This document shows, piece after piece, positions 36,880-55,380 of a DNA stretch of 64,000 nucleotides (positions are counted from its first letter, which is position 1; each line of letters begins with the position of its first letter). A program made the translations under genes and the position numbers. The stretch comes from Portunus trituberculatus (taxonomy: Eukaryota > Arthropoda > Malacostraca > Decapoda > Portunidae), in NCBI RefSeq assembly GCF_017591435.1, contig NC_059300.1, positions 19,932,936 through 19,996,935 on the forward strand, given 5' to 3'. Under the pieces are notes generated by a model. That model worked only from the letters and a program-made list of their open reading frames with translations. It was not told where the DNA came from and made no database searches.

Positions 36880-37081
36880 CAGGATTACATGTATATGCTG
36901 CTCAATTTGCATACATGCATTAACAATTTCCACTTTTACATCAACTACTCGTACAAAAATGTGTATAAGGTAACGCTTTTGTCGCCCGCCTCTCGCCATC
37001 TGTCTATACCTACCAGCCTGTCACTGTGTATTTTTGTATTTTTTGTGTGTATTATCATCTGCACGTGTGTGTGTGGTGTTA

Positions 37082-38292
<1,211 letters not shown>

Positions 38293-38386
38293 GAGAGAGA
38301 GAGAGATGCGAGCAACACATACAGCCAGGAAGGACAGGCCCATCACGGCGGGGAAAACTGGAAAACGACCACACAGACAGAGAGAC

Positions 38387-38521
<135 letters not shown>

Positions 38522-38651
38522 GCCAGTTACATTAACGGCAACATGCATTTAGTTCGCCAAGTTACGCTTCAGGCAATACTGAAACATTAAAGAATGCAGA
38601 GTTAGGATAACACGCCATAAAGAAGTAGTAAAGAATATATTTACTGAGTTT

Positions 38652-38652
<1 letters not shown>

Positions 38653-38733
<81 letters not shown>
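38653..38733 (+). repeat. (GT)n microsatellite
   Basis: GT dinucleotides joined to the tail of SINE C3. Confidence 0.97.
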
Positions 38734-39658
<925 letters not shown>

Positions 39659-39986
39659 TAGTGGCTCCTAACCTGTGGTACTTCCAGGTGGTACATGAGA
39701 ACTTTTGAGATCATATACCATTATTAGTTAAATTACATTCATTCGTTTCTTAGACAAATAATTTCTGCATTATACAAGATAATCTTGCAAAGGTCAATTG
39801 GTGAAGAAGAAATAGATGCATCCGTCGCATTAAACTGAGTTGTGCTCCTTGTTGTTAGTTCATTAGTGTTTTACTTGTGAATAAATTAACATTTGCTGGA
39901 ATTGAGTATTCTGAAACCAGGTGGTACGCGGGGACTGTACAGGACTCCCAAGTGGTTCTCGCTCAGGAAAAGGTTGGGAGCCATTG
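39659..39986. mobile_element. Short hAT-like MITE
   Basis: Ends TAGTGGCTCCTAACCT and AGGTTGGGAGCCATTG form an imperfect inverted repeat of the type seen in hAT-derived MITEs. The interior has a GGTGGTAC motif near each end (39688-39697 and 39920-39928). No convincing 8-bp target duplication. Length 328 bp, no coding capacity. Confidence 0.6.
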
Positions 39987-40679
39987 AACTACAGCCTGTT
40001 GAAGTGGTCGAGGTACAGACTGAAATGCTTCCTAATAACATCCATAAGCGGAAATAGAGTGAGACTTTCCTTCATTTGATATGTTGCAAATTTACCATAT
40101 GCCATTTTTTAAGAGATTGTCAGAAGATCGGACGACGCAAGATTGAAGGAAAACATAAAAGAGAGTGACCGAAGAGAACTATTATTCGACTGGCGGTCAG
40201 GAATATATCAGTCCCGTGGGTCTTGGCAAGCACCACCAATCCTAGACTCGAGACTGAGCAAAACGAGTTGAGCATTTATAGTTGGTGATGGTACATTCAA
40301 ACATTTTCGCCGCAGTACATGACTAAATAACTAACACAAGATAACACAAGCACAAAGATTGGCATGCAACACACTGAACACCTTGTCCTGCAACACCACC
40401 ACAGCCACCACCACGACCACCACCAGTAACACCCGGCACGGCATTACTCCATCAAAAGCCATGAAGAAGACAAAGACAAGACAATATAAGAGACGCATCA
40501 GAAATTTTACTCTAATAACTGGCGTGTGAATTGCAGAGCTCGTGAGAGAACGTAACAAAGGTGTGCGACCGTGACTGCCAACCACCTCACGTATATAATT
40601 CACATAAAAAGACACGAAAAAGAAGTTTACTATTGATTATAGCGTGATTTCAAAACTATCATCCCGACATATCCAGGAA
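39987..40679. other. Interval without recognised gene
   Basis: Contains a short ACC-rich patch at 40397-40430. No supported feature. Confidence 0.4.
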
Positions 40680-40816
40680 TAGATAGATAGATGGATAGAT
40701 AGATATATATAGATAGATGGATAGATGGAGGAATACATAGATAAGATAGAGTGGTAGCTAGGTGGGTAGGTAGGTAGGTAGATATAGGTAGACAAATATA
40801 AGTGGATGGATGGATG
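40680..40816 (+). repeat. Degenerate (GATA)n/(GGTA)n/(GGAT)n repeat
   Basis: Tetranucleotides with many interruptions. Confidence 0.85.
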
Positions 40817-44457
<3,641 letters not shown>

Positions 44458-44520
44458 CTGTCTGTCTGTCTGTGTCTGCCTGTCTGTCTGTCTGTCCGTC
44501 TGTCTATGTATGTCTGTCTA
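44458..44520 (+). repeat. (TGTC)n microsatellite
   Basis: Imperfect TGTC tetranucleotides. Confidence 0.9.
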
Positions 44521-44548
44521 TACCTCTGTTCCCCTACCTGTCCGTGTA

Positions 44549-44748
44549 ATCCACCACGGTCGCCAACTGGTCTCCCAGCCTTCCCCATTACGGAGCGAAC
44601 TCAAGAGCTCAGACCGATCTTCGGGTAGGACTGAGACCACAACACACTCCACACACCGGGAAAGCGAGGCCACAGCACCTCGAGTTACATCCCATATCTA
44701 CTTGCTAGGTGAACAGGGGCTAAAGAGGCCTGCCCATTTGCCTCTGTA
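44549..44748 (-). mobile_element. tRNA-derived SINE, subfamily A (copy A2), headless
   Basis: The shared body is recognisable (on the plus strand ATTACGGAGCGAACTC, CCGATCTTCGGG, CGAGTTACATCCC, TAGGTGAACAGGGG). The tRNA-like head is missing beyond GCCTCTG at about 44745. Confidence 0.82.
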
Positions 44749-45782
<1,034 letters not shown>

Positions 45783-46266
45783 TAATTCACAACGGTCGTC
45801 TCCTGGTCACCCAGCCAGTCTTCCCCATCACGGAGCGAGCTCAGAGCTCATAGACCGATCTTTGGGTAGGACTGAGACCACAACACACACTCCACTGTAC
45901 CGCCGCCGTGGTACAGTGGAACATGCGTGCTTTGGGGTCCTAGGGGTCTCCAAGCGCACGGGTTCGAATCCTGTCCACGGTCCGAGTGTAGGTTGGCCTT
46001 CTTCACTCGGGGCAATGGTTTCCTAGCGGGTGGGCTTTGAGATTGGAGGTACCCAAAAAAGTACCCACTTTAGCTCATAGCTCATAAATTCCCACACAGC
46101 AGGAAAGCGAGGCCACAACCCCTCGAGTTACATCCCGTACCTATTAATGCTAGGTGAACAGGGGCTACACTTTAAGAGGTTTGCCCATTTGCCTCACCGC
46201 TTTCCGGGATCCGAACTCGGGCCCTCTCGATTGTGAGCCGAGCTTGCTAACCACTACACTACGCGC
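45783..46266 (-). mobile_element. tRNA-derived SINE, subfamily A (copy A3), interrupted by another SINE
   Basis: The tail-side half lies at 45783-45895 and the head-side half at about 46085-46266, on the minus strand. The head is nearly complete: AGTGTAGTGGTTAGCAAGC (A-box region), anticodon arm CTCGGCTCACAATCGAG, and a B box worn to GAGTTCGGATCC. Between the halves sits SINE E on the plus strand. Removing it restores the usual A body order. Confidence 0.85.
45896..46084 (+). mobile_element. tRNA-derived SINE, family E, nested in SINE A3
   Basis: A tRNA-like head with GCCGTGGTACAGTGGAACATG (A-box side), B box GGTTCGAATCC, and an acceptor-like end CCACGG pairing with the start. The spacing between boxes suggests a long variable arm (Leu/Ser type). 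A short unrelated body follows (CACTCGGGGCAATGG, GGAGGTACCC). It does not share the A/C body. Confidence 0.75.
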
Positions 46267-46290
46267 TGTGTGTGTGTGTGTGTGTGTGTG

Positions 46291-46877
46291 CTACCTCGTT
46301 CGCCACCTCTCCACCTCCCCTTCCACGTCACCGTCTCATGAACCTTCCACGCCACCGTCTCATGAACCCTCCACGTCACCGTCTCATGAAGCCCCGCTAT
46401 TGTCCCGAAGTTGGATTCACGCGGCCCCATTCGACTCAAGCGGAAGTGTTATGCGAGCTCCCGGCTTTCTGGAAGTCAGTCGAGGTCTAGGCCTCAACCA
46501 GTGAACACAACGCCTCTTGGACTACCGTGGGATCTACCTCACCCAGCACTTCACCACTGCGACACCTCATCAGTATCACTTCCCCTCGTCCCGTGTTTTC
46601 CATATTGCCTCCATATAGGATTAGTATTATTGTTAGGTATTAAGTTGGGTTCTTTGTTATATCTATTTATGCTTTATATGTATATGTGTATGTCAGTTTC
46701 ATGTGTTTCATGTTATATCTATATGTGTATGTCAGTTACATTATTGGGTTATTAAATAGCTTCTTAAGTGCCCCCCTTTGCATTTCCTCACCAGTTGAAC
46801 CTGCTGGTTTTTTTTTTTATTGTTATTGTTCACTGGTTCCCCGATGCAAATCTTATCCGTTTAACCGTTGAACGTAA

Positions 46878-46879
<2 letters not shown>
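46291..46879 (-). mobile_element. Second copy of the solo LTR, inverted and 3'-truncated
   Basis: On the minus strand it starts TGTTACGTTC at 46879 and follows the LTR at 5291-5879 closely, including GGTTCAACTGGTGAGGA, the long A-run and the TATGGAGGCAATATGG segment. It ends at GAACGAGGTAGC, about 50 bases short of the other copy's end, where (GT)n begins. A unit of about 23 bases (CACGTCACCGTCTCATGAACC) is present three times here but about twice in the other copy. Both ends abut (GT)n, so no target duplication can be read. Confidence 0.85.

Positions 46880-46958
<79 letters not shown>
46880..46958 (+). repeat. (GT)n microsatellite
   Basis: GT tract linking the LTR start to the tail of SINE A4. 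Confidence 0.95.
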
Positions 46959-46960
<2 letters not shown>

Positions 46961-47244
46961 ATTCACCACGGTCGTCTGCTGGTCACCCAGCCAGTCTTCC
47001 CCATTACGGAGCGAGCTCAGAGCTCATAGACCGATCTTCGGGTAGGACTGAGACCACGTCACACACAACACACACCGGGAAAGCGAGGCCACAACCCCTC
47101 GAGTTACATCCCGTACCTATTTACTGCTAGGTGAACAGGGGCCACACATTAAGAGGCTTGCCCATTTGCCTCGCCGCTTTCCGGGACTCGAACCCGGCCC
47201 TCTCGATTGTGAGTCGAGCGTGCTAACCACTACACTACGCGATG
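46959..47244 (-). mobile_element. tRNA-derived SINE, subfamily A (copy A4), full length
   Basis: The reference copy for subfamily A. On the minus strand: head TAGTGTAGTGGTTAGCACG (A box), CTCGACTCACAATCGAG (anticodon loop CTCACAA, CAC), B box GGGTTCGAGTCCCGG, then GGCAAATGGGCAAGCC, the shared body and the tail GTGGTGAATTACACAC. Another copy (A5) follows head to tail. Confidence 0.92.
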
Positions 47245-47722
47245 TGATTCACCCCGGTCGCCTGCTGGTCATCCCAGCCAGTCTTCCCCATTACGGAGCG
47301 AGTTCAGAGCTCATAGACCGATCTTCGGTGACAAACTAAATTGTTAATGTTGCCTCGAGTATGGTACACGTTAGTTGCAATACTAAAAAGGATGGTATTT
47401 CCAGAATACAAAGTTATGTGTCTATATATACAAAGTAGTAGAAAATATTTTTGAATAAAAGTGAAATTAAGCAATTTGTTTGTGTTTAATACTTGACTAG
47501 TGGAATCATATTTTCCCATAAAAAACATACATCTGAGACCACAACACACTCCACACCCCGGGAAAGCGAGGCCACAACTCCTCGAGTTACATCCCGTACC
47601 TATTTACTGCTAGGTGAACAGGAGCTACACATTAAGAGGCTTGCCCATTTGCCTCGCCGCACCGGGACTCGAACCAGGGCCTCTCGATTGTGAGTCGAGC
47701 GTGCTAACCACTACACTACGCG

Positions 47723-47724
<2 letters not shown>
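47245..47724 (-). mobile_element. tRNA-derived SINE, subfamily A (copy A5), carrying a LINE C patch
   Basis: The body is normal at 47245-47328 and 47537-47724. At the point where copies A1 and A4 read CTTCGGGTAGGACTGAGACC on the plus strand, this copy reads CTTCGG, then 208 bases of LINE C, then AGACC. The head is full, with B box and A box up to 47724. Confidence 0.9.
47329..47536 (-). repeat. 208-bp internal fragment of LINE C inside SINE A5
   Basis: Matches 48646-48853 with a single difference seen (TTTTTG versus TTTATG at about 47453). It is an internal piece of the LINE C C-terminal coding region, with neither the 3' tail nor poly(A). Confidence 0.92.

Positions 47725-47792
<68 letters not shown>
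47725..47792 (+). repeat. (GT)n microsatellite
   Basis: Lies between the head of SINE A5 and the tail of SINE C4. Confidence 0.97.
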
Positions 47793-48135
<343 letters not shown>

Positions 48136-48479
48136 CAAGTTCAAGTTCAAATGTTTATTGCCAATCAATTACAACATTTATTTATCTTAATAAACAGAAT
48201 AAATGGCACAGTCTGCCGAGCCAGGACTCCATGGCAGACAGATTTGCTATTGTAACATATGCACACCTATTATAGACTCATACAACAACTGATTTAACCT
48301 ACACAGTAGGTTACACACTCACACCTCCATACACACAAATATTAATTATTGTGGCATACGATATATTACACACTTGCATATACACATACAAAAATTATTA
48401 TAATATACAATGCAATAATTTACACATGTACCGATAGCTTTACATGTTAATACATAATAAGTTATGGGTGTAAGATTTG

Positions 48480-48899
48480 TTATGTTCCTGTGGCTTGGAG
48501 AGAGTAAAGGTAATTTTTTATTCTCTTTTTGAAAACACTGGTGGTAATACTATCAAGGTCTTGTTTGATATGATGTGGTAAAGTGTTCCATATTTGAGGA
48601 CCTACGTACATTATACTGTTTTTATAAAGGATGGTGCGGAATGGGTGACAAACTAAATTGTTAATGTTGCCTCGAGTATGGTACACGTTAGTTGCAATAC
48701 TAAAAAGGATGGTATTTCCAGAATACAAAGTTATGTGTCTATATATACAAAGTAGTAGAAAATATTTATGAATAAAAGTGAAATTAAGCAATTTGTTTGT
48801 GTTTAATACTTGACTAGTGGAATCATATTTTCCCATAAAAAACATACATCTGATTACTTTATTTTGGGTAATAGTTATTTTTTCAAGAAAGACGGCCAA
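48480..48899 (-). CDS. LINE C C-terminal region after a frameshift
   Basis: Overlaps the end of the RT frame by about 25 bases. It continues with KVIRCMFFMGKYDS, FRTILYKNSIMYVGP and QIWNTLPHHIKQDL, the usual C-terminal region of CR1-like ORF2, and ends in ACAGGAACATAA at about 48480. Its function in the family is unclear. The 208-bp patch in SINE A5 comes from here. Confidence 0.8.
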   Translation of the reverse strand: MAVFLEKITITQNKVIRCMFFMGKYDSTSQVLNTNKLLNFTFIHKYFLLLCIYRHITLYSGNTILFSIATNVYHTRGNINNLVCHPFRTILYKNSIMYVGPQIWNTLPHHIKQDLDSITTSVFKKRIKNYLYSLQATGT

Positions 48900-50522
48900 G
48901 TGGATCCCCAGACAGATACACAGTACATGAGATGCGGATAACAGAGAGTGTAGTATACTGACATTAGTGCCTCTTTTGTGAGTTGATGTCTAACCCTGTA
49001 CAGCACGCCACATAATTTTGACAATTTGAGGTTTACAGATGCTATGTGATGGCTCCAATTCAAGTTCTCATCTATGTGAATGCCTAAAAATTTTGTATGA
49101 CTGACTTTAAGTATTAAATTGTCATTTAATTTTACAGGAGGAATTTCATATTTTAATGATCGGTTTTGAAATAGGATGTAATTAGTCTTAGTTATATTCA
49201 GCATTAGTTTGTTTGCCTTCATCCACTGATTTATAAGAAGTAATTCTGATGTTAGATTTTTATGCAAGCTTTTCAATGATTTCTCTGCTATTAATAAGTT
49301 TGTATCATCTGCATAAATGACGAACTTAAATTTGGAGCTAGCATGTACAATATCATTGATATATACCAAAAATAATATAGGGCCTAGTATAGATCCCTGT
49401 GGAACACCTTTTGTTATTTGTTTGTGATTAGAAGTAGTTGAGTTGCAAAAAACAAATTGAGATCTATTACTTAGATAACTGGAGAAGAGCTGAAGTGGCA
49501 CACCTCTAACACCTACATTTTCTAATTTTGTGAGAAGTATTTTATGATCCAATGAATCAAATGCTTTGGATAAGTCCAAAAAAATCCCTGCTGAATAAAG
49601 CTTTTGTTCTAAACAGTTGTAAACATTGCTGACAAATTGTAAAAGTGCTGATTCTGTAGAGCGATTTTTACGGAAACCGTGTTGACTTTCTGTGAGTAAA
49701 TTGTTTCCTTCTAAAAATTTAACAAGTCGTGTGGCCATGGCTCTTTCAAATATTTTACTTAAAACTGGTAGCATAGAAATAGGACGATAGTTGTTTACAT
49801 TTCTCTTATCTCCTGATTTATAAATCGGGACAACTTTTGCAACTTTTAATTTTTGAGGAAATACACCTGATCTAAATGATAAATTTATGATGTGCACTAG
49901 TGGTGGGGCAATGTGAGGTGAAACATGTTTAATTGCTATCGATGGAATGTCATCGTATCCTGGGGCAGTGGGTTTTAATTTTTTTATGTAGCGCTCTATT
50001 TCTTCTTTATCCACTGGAGATAAGTACACTGAGAAGTTCGGAGAATTATGGAGGTACTGTGTGAATGAATCGTTATTTTCTATTAAATTGTTACCAAGAC
50101 TAAGGAAATGGTTGTTAAATGTATCTGGGATATCTGACTTTGTTGGCTTTAGTTCTATGAATTTTGAGCTTGCTGTACATTTAGTTTTCCCCAATATGTT
50201 GTTAATCAATTTCCATTGAGATTTTGGATTTCCCTGGTTGGCACTTATTTGGTCTTGATGAAATTTTCTCTTAGCAGCTCTTAATGTTGATGTTAATTTA
50301 TTCCTATATTTTTTATAAGTTTCCCTATAAGTTGGAGGCCATTTCTTTGCTAATCTTTCCAACCGGTTCCTCTCAGTAATACTTCTCCTTAGTGCTGGTG
50401 TAACATAGGGACTTTTGTCATGTTTGTTTTCGACGCGAATGAGTTTTGAAGGAAAATATTGTTGGTAGAGCGAGGCAAAGTTTTTATAAAACGCGTTATA
50501 ACTTTCATTTGAACATGAGGAT
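48875..50522 (-). CDS. LINE C reverse transcriptase
   Basis: The frame is open from about 50522, where the endonuclease frame breaks, through 50362 (first ATG) to 48875. Counting from the ATG at 50362: KVVPIYKSGDKRNVNNYRP (177-194), QHGFRKNRSTESAL (227-240), FLDLSKAFDSLDHK with catalytic Asp 263, GVPQGSILGPILFLVYINDI (319-338) and FVIYADDTNLL with Asp 352 and Asp 353. The three catalytic aspartates are intact. The C-terminal thumb-like region continues to about residue 495, where a second frameshift near 48890 moves the frame. The start at 50362 is only the first ATG after the shift, not a natural start. Confidence 0.88.
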
Positions 50523-51551
50523 TACGTTAGACCAATTTTGTTCTGAAATAGCACTGTTGAAATTTTCTAGAGATATGGTTGTAAATTTTCTTACTGTTAC
50601 ATAATTTGTGGTGTTGCTGTTAGATTTGATAGGAGTTTTCAAGTTGAATTGTGCAATGACAGGAAAGTGGTCAGTAATATCAGTATGTAAAATGTTACAG
50701 GAGGCGAGAGACTCAATATCACTTGTCCAAATGTGGTCAATTAGTGTTGCTGTAGTTTCAGTGACTCTAGTTGGTTTATTATTTACTGGGAAGAAAGAAT
50801 ATGAATACATTAAAGAAATAAATTCACGTACATTTGAACTTTCCTTGTGTCTAAGAAGATCAATATTCCAGTCTCCTAGAAATTTGACTTTACAGTGTTT
50901 TTGGGAACTTACAAATACAAATATATCAGTGAGCTTATTGATAAATAAATCAAAATTCCCTCCTGGAGGTCTATATATACAAATAAATAAATGTGTTTTT
51001 CCTGCAATATTACTTTCAACACCAATGGATTCTATGTCAGATTCAATAAAACATATGTCATCTACAACAGAACTTCTGAATTTATCATTGATATATAAGG
51101 CTACTCCACCTCCATACCTGTTTCTACAATTTATAAATCGACTGTACCCTTGTAGTTGATACAGCGCTGCAAGTTCGGGATCCAGTCTGGTTTCTGTGAA
51201 TGCCAGTACATCGACACTAACGGAGGGTGGTGTTAGGTACAAGTCCACCACATTTTGTAAGTTCGTTGCAATGCTGCGGATGTTCATGGAGAATAAAGTA
51301 TAAATTGCATAATTACTACTACTAGTCATACTGAGGTCATCTAGATAGATGTAATCACAAGTGGGCAAATTAAGATCTCTTATCTGTACATAAAAAGCTG
51401 TAGGATCAAACATATAGTTATATTTATCATCTTCAACGGTGAACGGATCAAAAACAAGGTTATTTAAGTAGTCATAGCATTGGTCATTGGACATTTTGTC
51501 TGTGGTCAAGAATCTATGTAACTCATCATCATTTAACAGGGAAAAAGGCAA
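50505..51551 (-). CDS. LINE C endonuclease (EEP family), N-terminal part of the ORF
   Basis: Apurinic/apyrimidinic-like endonuclease that nicks the target DNA for target-primed reverse transcription. Of 348 codons, the first about 80 are a divergent N-terminus, then the domain proper: MNIRSI with Asn 90, FTETRLDP with catalytic Glu 120, YGGGVALYI (146-154), YRPPG (193-197), GDWNIDLL with Asp 227 and Asn 229, IDHIWTS with Asp 272, and TDHFPV with Asp 294 and His 295. All expected catalytic positions are present. I chose the ATG at 51551 because it is the first in the open frame. The stop at 50505-50507 is not the natural end: a one-base change near 50520 shifts the frame, which then continues without a stop into the RT. 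Confidence 0.85.
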   Translation of the reverse strand: MPFSLLNDDELHRFLTTDKMSNDQCYDYLNNLVFDPFTVEDDKYNYMFDPTAFYVQIRDLNLPTCDYIYLDDLSMTSSSNYAIYTLFSMNIRSIATNLQNVVDLYLTPPSVSVDVLAFTETRLDPELAALYQLQGYSRFINCRNRYGGGVALYINDKFRSSVVDDICFIESDIESIGVESNIAGKTHLFICIYRPPGGNFDLFINKLTDIFVFVSSQKHCKVKFLGDWNIDLLRHKESSNVREFISLMYSYSFFPVNNKPTRVTETTATLIDHIWTSDIESLASCNILHTDITDHFPVIAQFNLKTPIKSNSNTTNYVTVRKFTTISLENFNSAISEQNWSNVILMFK

Positions 51552-51576
51552 TTCATTTATGCTTTCTATAGGAGTA

Positions 51577-51579
51577 ATC

Positions 51580-51666
<87 letters not shown>

Positions 51667-51707
51667 ACAGTAGTAGTAACAGTAGTAGTAATAGTTGTGG
51701 TAACAGC

Positions 51708-51798
<91 letters not shown>

Positions 51799-51800
51799 AC

Positions 51801-51831
<31 letters not shown>

Positions 51832-51960
51832 ACAGTAGTAGTAGTAGTAGTAGTAACAGTAGTAATAGTAGTAGTAACAGTAGCAAAAGTAGTAGTAGTA
51901 GTAACAGTAATAATAGTAGTAGTAGTAGTAATAGTAGTATAAGCAAGAGCAACTGCAGCA
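51577..51960 (+). repeat. (GTA)n microsatellite with AAC interruptions
   Basis: About 370 bases of AGT/GTA trinucleotides with AAC and AAT variants. It abuts the 5' end of LINE C. Confidence 0.95.
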
Positions 51961-51970
51961 GCAGAAACAG

Positions 51971-52089
<119 letters not shown>

Positions 52090-52238
52090 CCTACTTACCA
52101 ATATGTCTGTCTGTCTATATCTTCCTGCCTGCCCGTGTCTGTCTGTCTGTCTGTCTATCCGTGTATCTGTCTAGCTATATGTACTATGTATGTCATGTAT
52201 ACATGAAGTATTCTTATAGTAATATATCAATGCAGTTG

Positions 52239-52239
<1 letters not shown>

Positions 52240-52285
<46 letters not shown>

Positions 52286-52333
52286 ATTTCTATTACTATC
52301 ATCATTATTATTATTATGATTATTATTATTATG

Positions 52334-52410
<77 letters not shown>

Positions 52411-52412
52411 AA
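52240..52412 (+). repeat. (ATT)n microsatellite
   Basis: ATT trinucleotides with GATT and CATT interruptions. Confidence 0.95.
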
Positions 52413-52771
52413 CCATAATCACAATCATCACTACTACAAATCCACACCCAGCAGGCAGGATCGGACATCCAAACAACGCTATAAGTCACCGCACCGCAGT
52501 GGCCCCGATATCACCTGCAGCGCGAGGGAGGAGAGAAAAGTGTGGCATAAAAATACGAGACGAAAGATATAAGAGCAATGAATGCAGAAAGTAAAGAAAA
52601 ACACAGACGATTTAAGAGACGTATCCAGGCACAGAAAAACACGTAATGGGTTTAACAAGAAAAGTACCTAAGTTTGGTATTTCAATCTATGAGTACATTT
52701 GCATTATTGGATTAACATTAACTTCATGTTTAAAAGACCTGAAGAAGAAATAAACTGAACACACACACACA
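52413..52771. other. Interval without recognised gene
   Basis: Nothing supported; short frames only. Confidence 0.4.
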
Positions 52772-53015
52772 CACCGCGTAGTGCAGTGGTTAGCACGCAC
52801 GACTCACAATCAAGAGGTCCGAGTTTGAGTCCCGGTAAGCGGTGAGACAAATGGGCAAGCCTCTAAATGTGTGGCCCCTCTTCACCTACCAGTAAATAGG
52901 TACGGGATGTGTGGAGTGTGTTGTGGTCTCAGTCCTACACGAAGATCGGTATATGAGCTGAGCTCGCTCCGTAATGGGGAAGACTGGCTGGGTGCCCAGC
53001 AGGCAACCGAGGTGA

Positions 53016-53018
<3 letters not shown>
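52772..53018 (+). mobile_element. tRNA-derived SINE, subfamily A (copy A6), with an internal deletion
   Basis: Head CGCGTAGTGCAGTGGTTAGC (A box), anticodon arm around GACTCACAATC, B box GAGTTTGAGTCCCGG, then GACAAATGGGCAAGCC and the body. The stretch between GGTACGGGATGT and GTGGAGTGTGTTGTGG is shortened by about 40 bases compared with A4. Tail GGTGAATTACACACAC merges with (CA)n. Confidence 0.88.

Positions 53019-53079
<61 letters not shown>
53019..53079 (+). repeat. (CA)n microsatellite
   Basis: Continuation of the SINE A6 tail. A T-run of 21 follows at 53120-53140. Confidence 0.97.
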
Positions 53080-53081
<2 letters not shown>

Positions 53082-53179
53082 CTGTAGTTCAGAGGAAGAT
53101 GACCTCAAACTGCGCTATCTTTTTTTTTTTTTTTTTTTTTGACAAAGCGGTTATTGCTCCACATCCTTTCGCAAAGCAA

Positions 53180-53689
<510 letters not shown>

Positions 53690-53830
53690 AAAGTTTGCCT
53701 GAAAATAGGGAAAGCTGCAAGAAACCATCGAGCCTACACGTGTCAGTTCTCTTACATAACTGACCTATCTGGATTCATCTTACTCATAAATTATCTTACC
53801 TTTCAGACCTCCCTACTGGCCACACTCGGG
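53690..53830 (-). mobile_element. CR1-like LINE (family B, copy 3), 3' end fragment
   Basis: Plus-strand GGAAAGCTGCAAGAAACCAT, then CTTACCTTTCAGACCTCCCTACTGGCC, match the 3' region of LINE B copy 1 near 23885-24005 in the same orientation. Confidence 0.7.
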
Positions 53831-53836
53831 AATAGG

Positions 53837-54115
53837 AAGAAAATGTCTGGGGTTAGAAGAAAATTAACTGGTGAGAAAAGAAAAAAATCTGAAAAGAAAA
53901 CTGAGAAAGAAGAAAATTATCGTTAGGAAGTAAGTAAACCATAGCAAGAAAATTAACCGAAGAAAGAAAATTAAACACTAACAGCAAAAATATTAGCTAA
54001 AAGTAAAAAGATTTAAGTGAGAAGAAAATTTTGCTAGAGTAGGTAAAAAATTTGCTGGAGTAGGAAGAAAATTAACCAAATGAAAATTACCCGGAATAGA
54101 AAGATCAGTTCTTAT
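53837..54115 (+). repeat. Degenerate tandem repeat, period about 20 bases
   Basis: About fourteen diverged units around GGAAGAAAATTAACTGGAG, with spacing close to 19-21 bases. They are too diverged to be a recent minisatellite. Confidence 0.6.
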
Positions 54116-55301
54116 AAGAGGTTAAAGCTTACTAAATGTTCACGTTGAAGCCAAATTTCCAAGTGTGGAGTTTATCGGTTACATAAGCATAACGGTAGTG
54201 AGCCACACTGGAGCTGTGATCGGAGGAGGCCGTGCAGAAAACAAAGAGGGAGATCTACATTTTTGTTGCGGGTAATGGATGCTGCTTCGCTGCTTCCCTA
54301 CACTCGATAAACCGATTAAAAAGTTATCGACAATGTTATCAATCTGCGTGGAAAACTTATTAAAAAAGCTCCAAACGACGATATGTTGAAGCTGCAGCAG
54401 AAAGGAGGAAGGCAGCGGCAGGTGAGTCAACAGAGGGTTTGCTTTACCTGGCAGGTATTCAATAGTGAGGCAATCTCTACTTATCTTATCCTCTGAGTCT
54501 AATACATCACTCCTTTCATTTCACATAACGACTGGAATCGGATCTCAAACGAGCTGATTCACTTGTATAGATTCAGTTGCAAGGTCGTTAGTGTGAAGAG
54601 GAATCTGTTACACAAAGCCAGACAATATCTTGGGGAAGAATGGTAGGTAGACAAGTTATTAAATGCAGAAAATTACACACAAGGCCTATTGTTTTTTTTT
54701 TTTTTTCGTTTTAGAGGCTCTGGCAAGGGACAACCAAAATTAAGAAAGAGACGGTCCTCTGAGGATGCCAATTCCTAAAGAAGACAGTCATGCAGAACAT
54801 TTTGCAATCATTACGGTCTTACTACAGGTTTCAGCTGCATTACTTATTGAAGTATTGTTATTCATTAATTATAATCTTAATATAAATAAAAATATCACCA
54901 AACTCAACTATTCTGATTCTATTTCTTTTATATGTACTGGTACATAGATGTTAACAGCTTCCTGTCTGTCTGCACCGCCACACAGGTGTGATAAGTTAGA
55001 GAAAATGTGCTGTAACCCGTTATGTATAAAAGACACCGGAAGTTGACAGACAGAGCACTTTAATAAATAAAGATAATACCAGAATTGAATTGCCTTACGT
55101 TTTCGAATAGATAATAGTTCTGAGGACCGTGAAGTGGAGTTTTTGAAGTCTTTTATCCCTTAGCCGACCAAATTGTGTGAATAATTACGACGGCCATGAT
55201 GATGATGATGATGATGATGATAAAGAAGGTCAAATTGAAGCAAAGAAGGCTGCATTGAAAGGAAAATTAGTAATGAATGATCTATGTAAAAGTATTGGTA
55301 A

Positions 55302-55305
<4 letters not shown>
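54116..55305. other. Interval with promoter-like and poly(A)-signal-like motifs
   Basis: TATAAAAG at 55025-55032 and AATAAATAAAG at 55062-55072 lie about 35 bases apart, a layout seen in compact LTRs. No TG..CA pair with a target duplication was found. (GAT)n at 55195-55220. No gene recognised. Confidence 0.3.

Positions 55306-55375
<70 letters not shown>
55306..55375 (+). repeat. (CA)n microsatellite
   Basis: CA dinucleotides. Confidence 0.97.
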
Positions 55376-55380
<5 letters not shown>

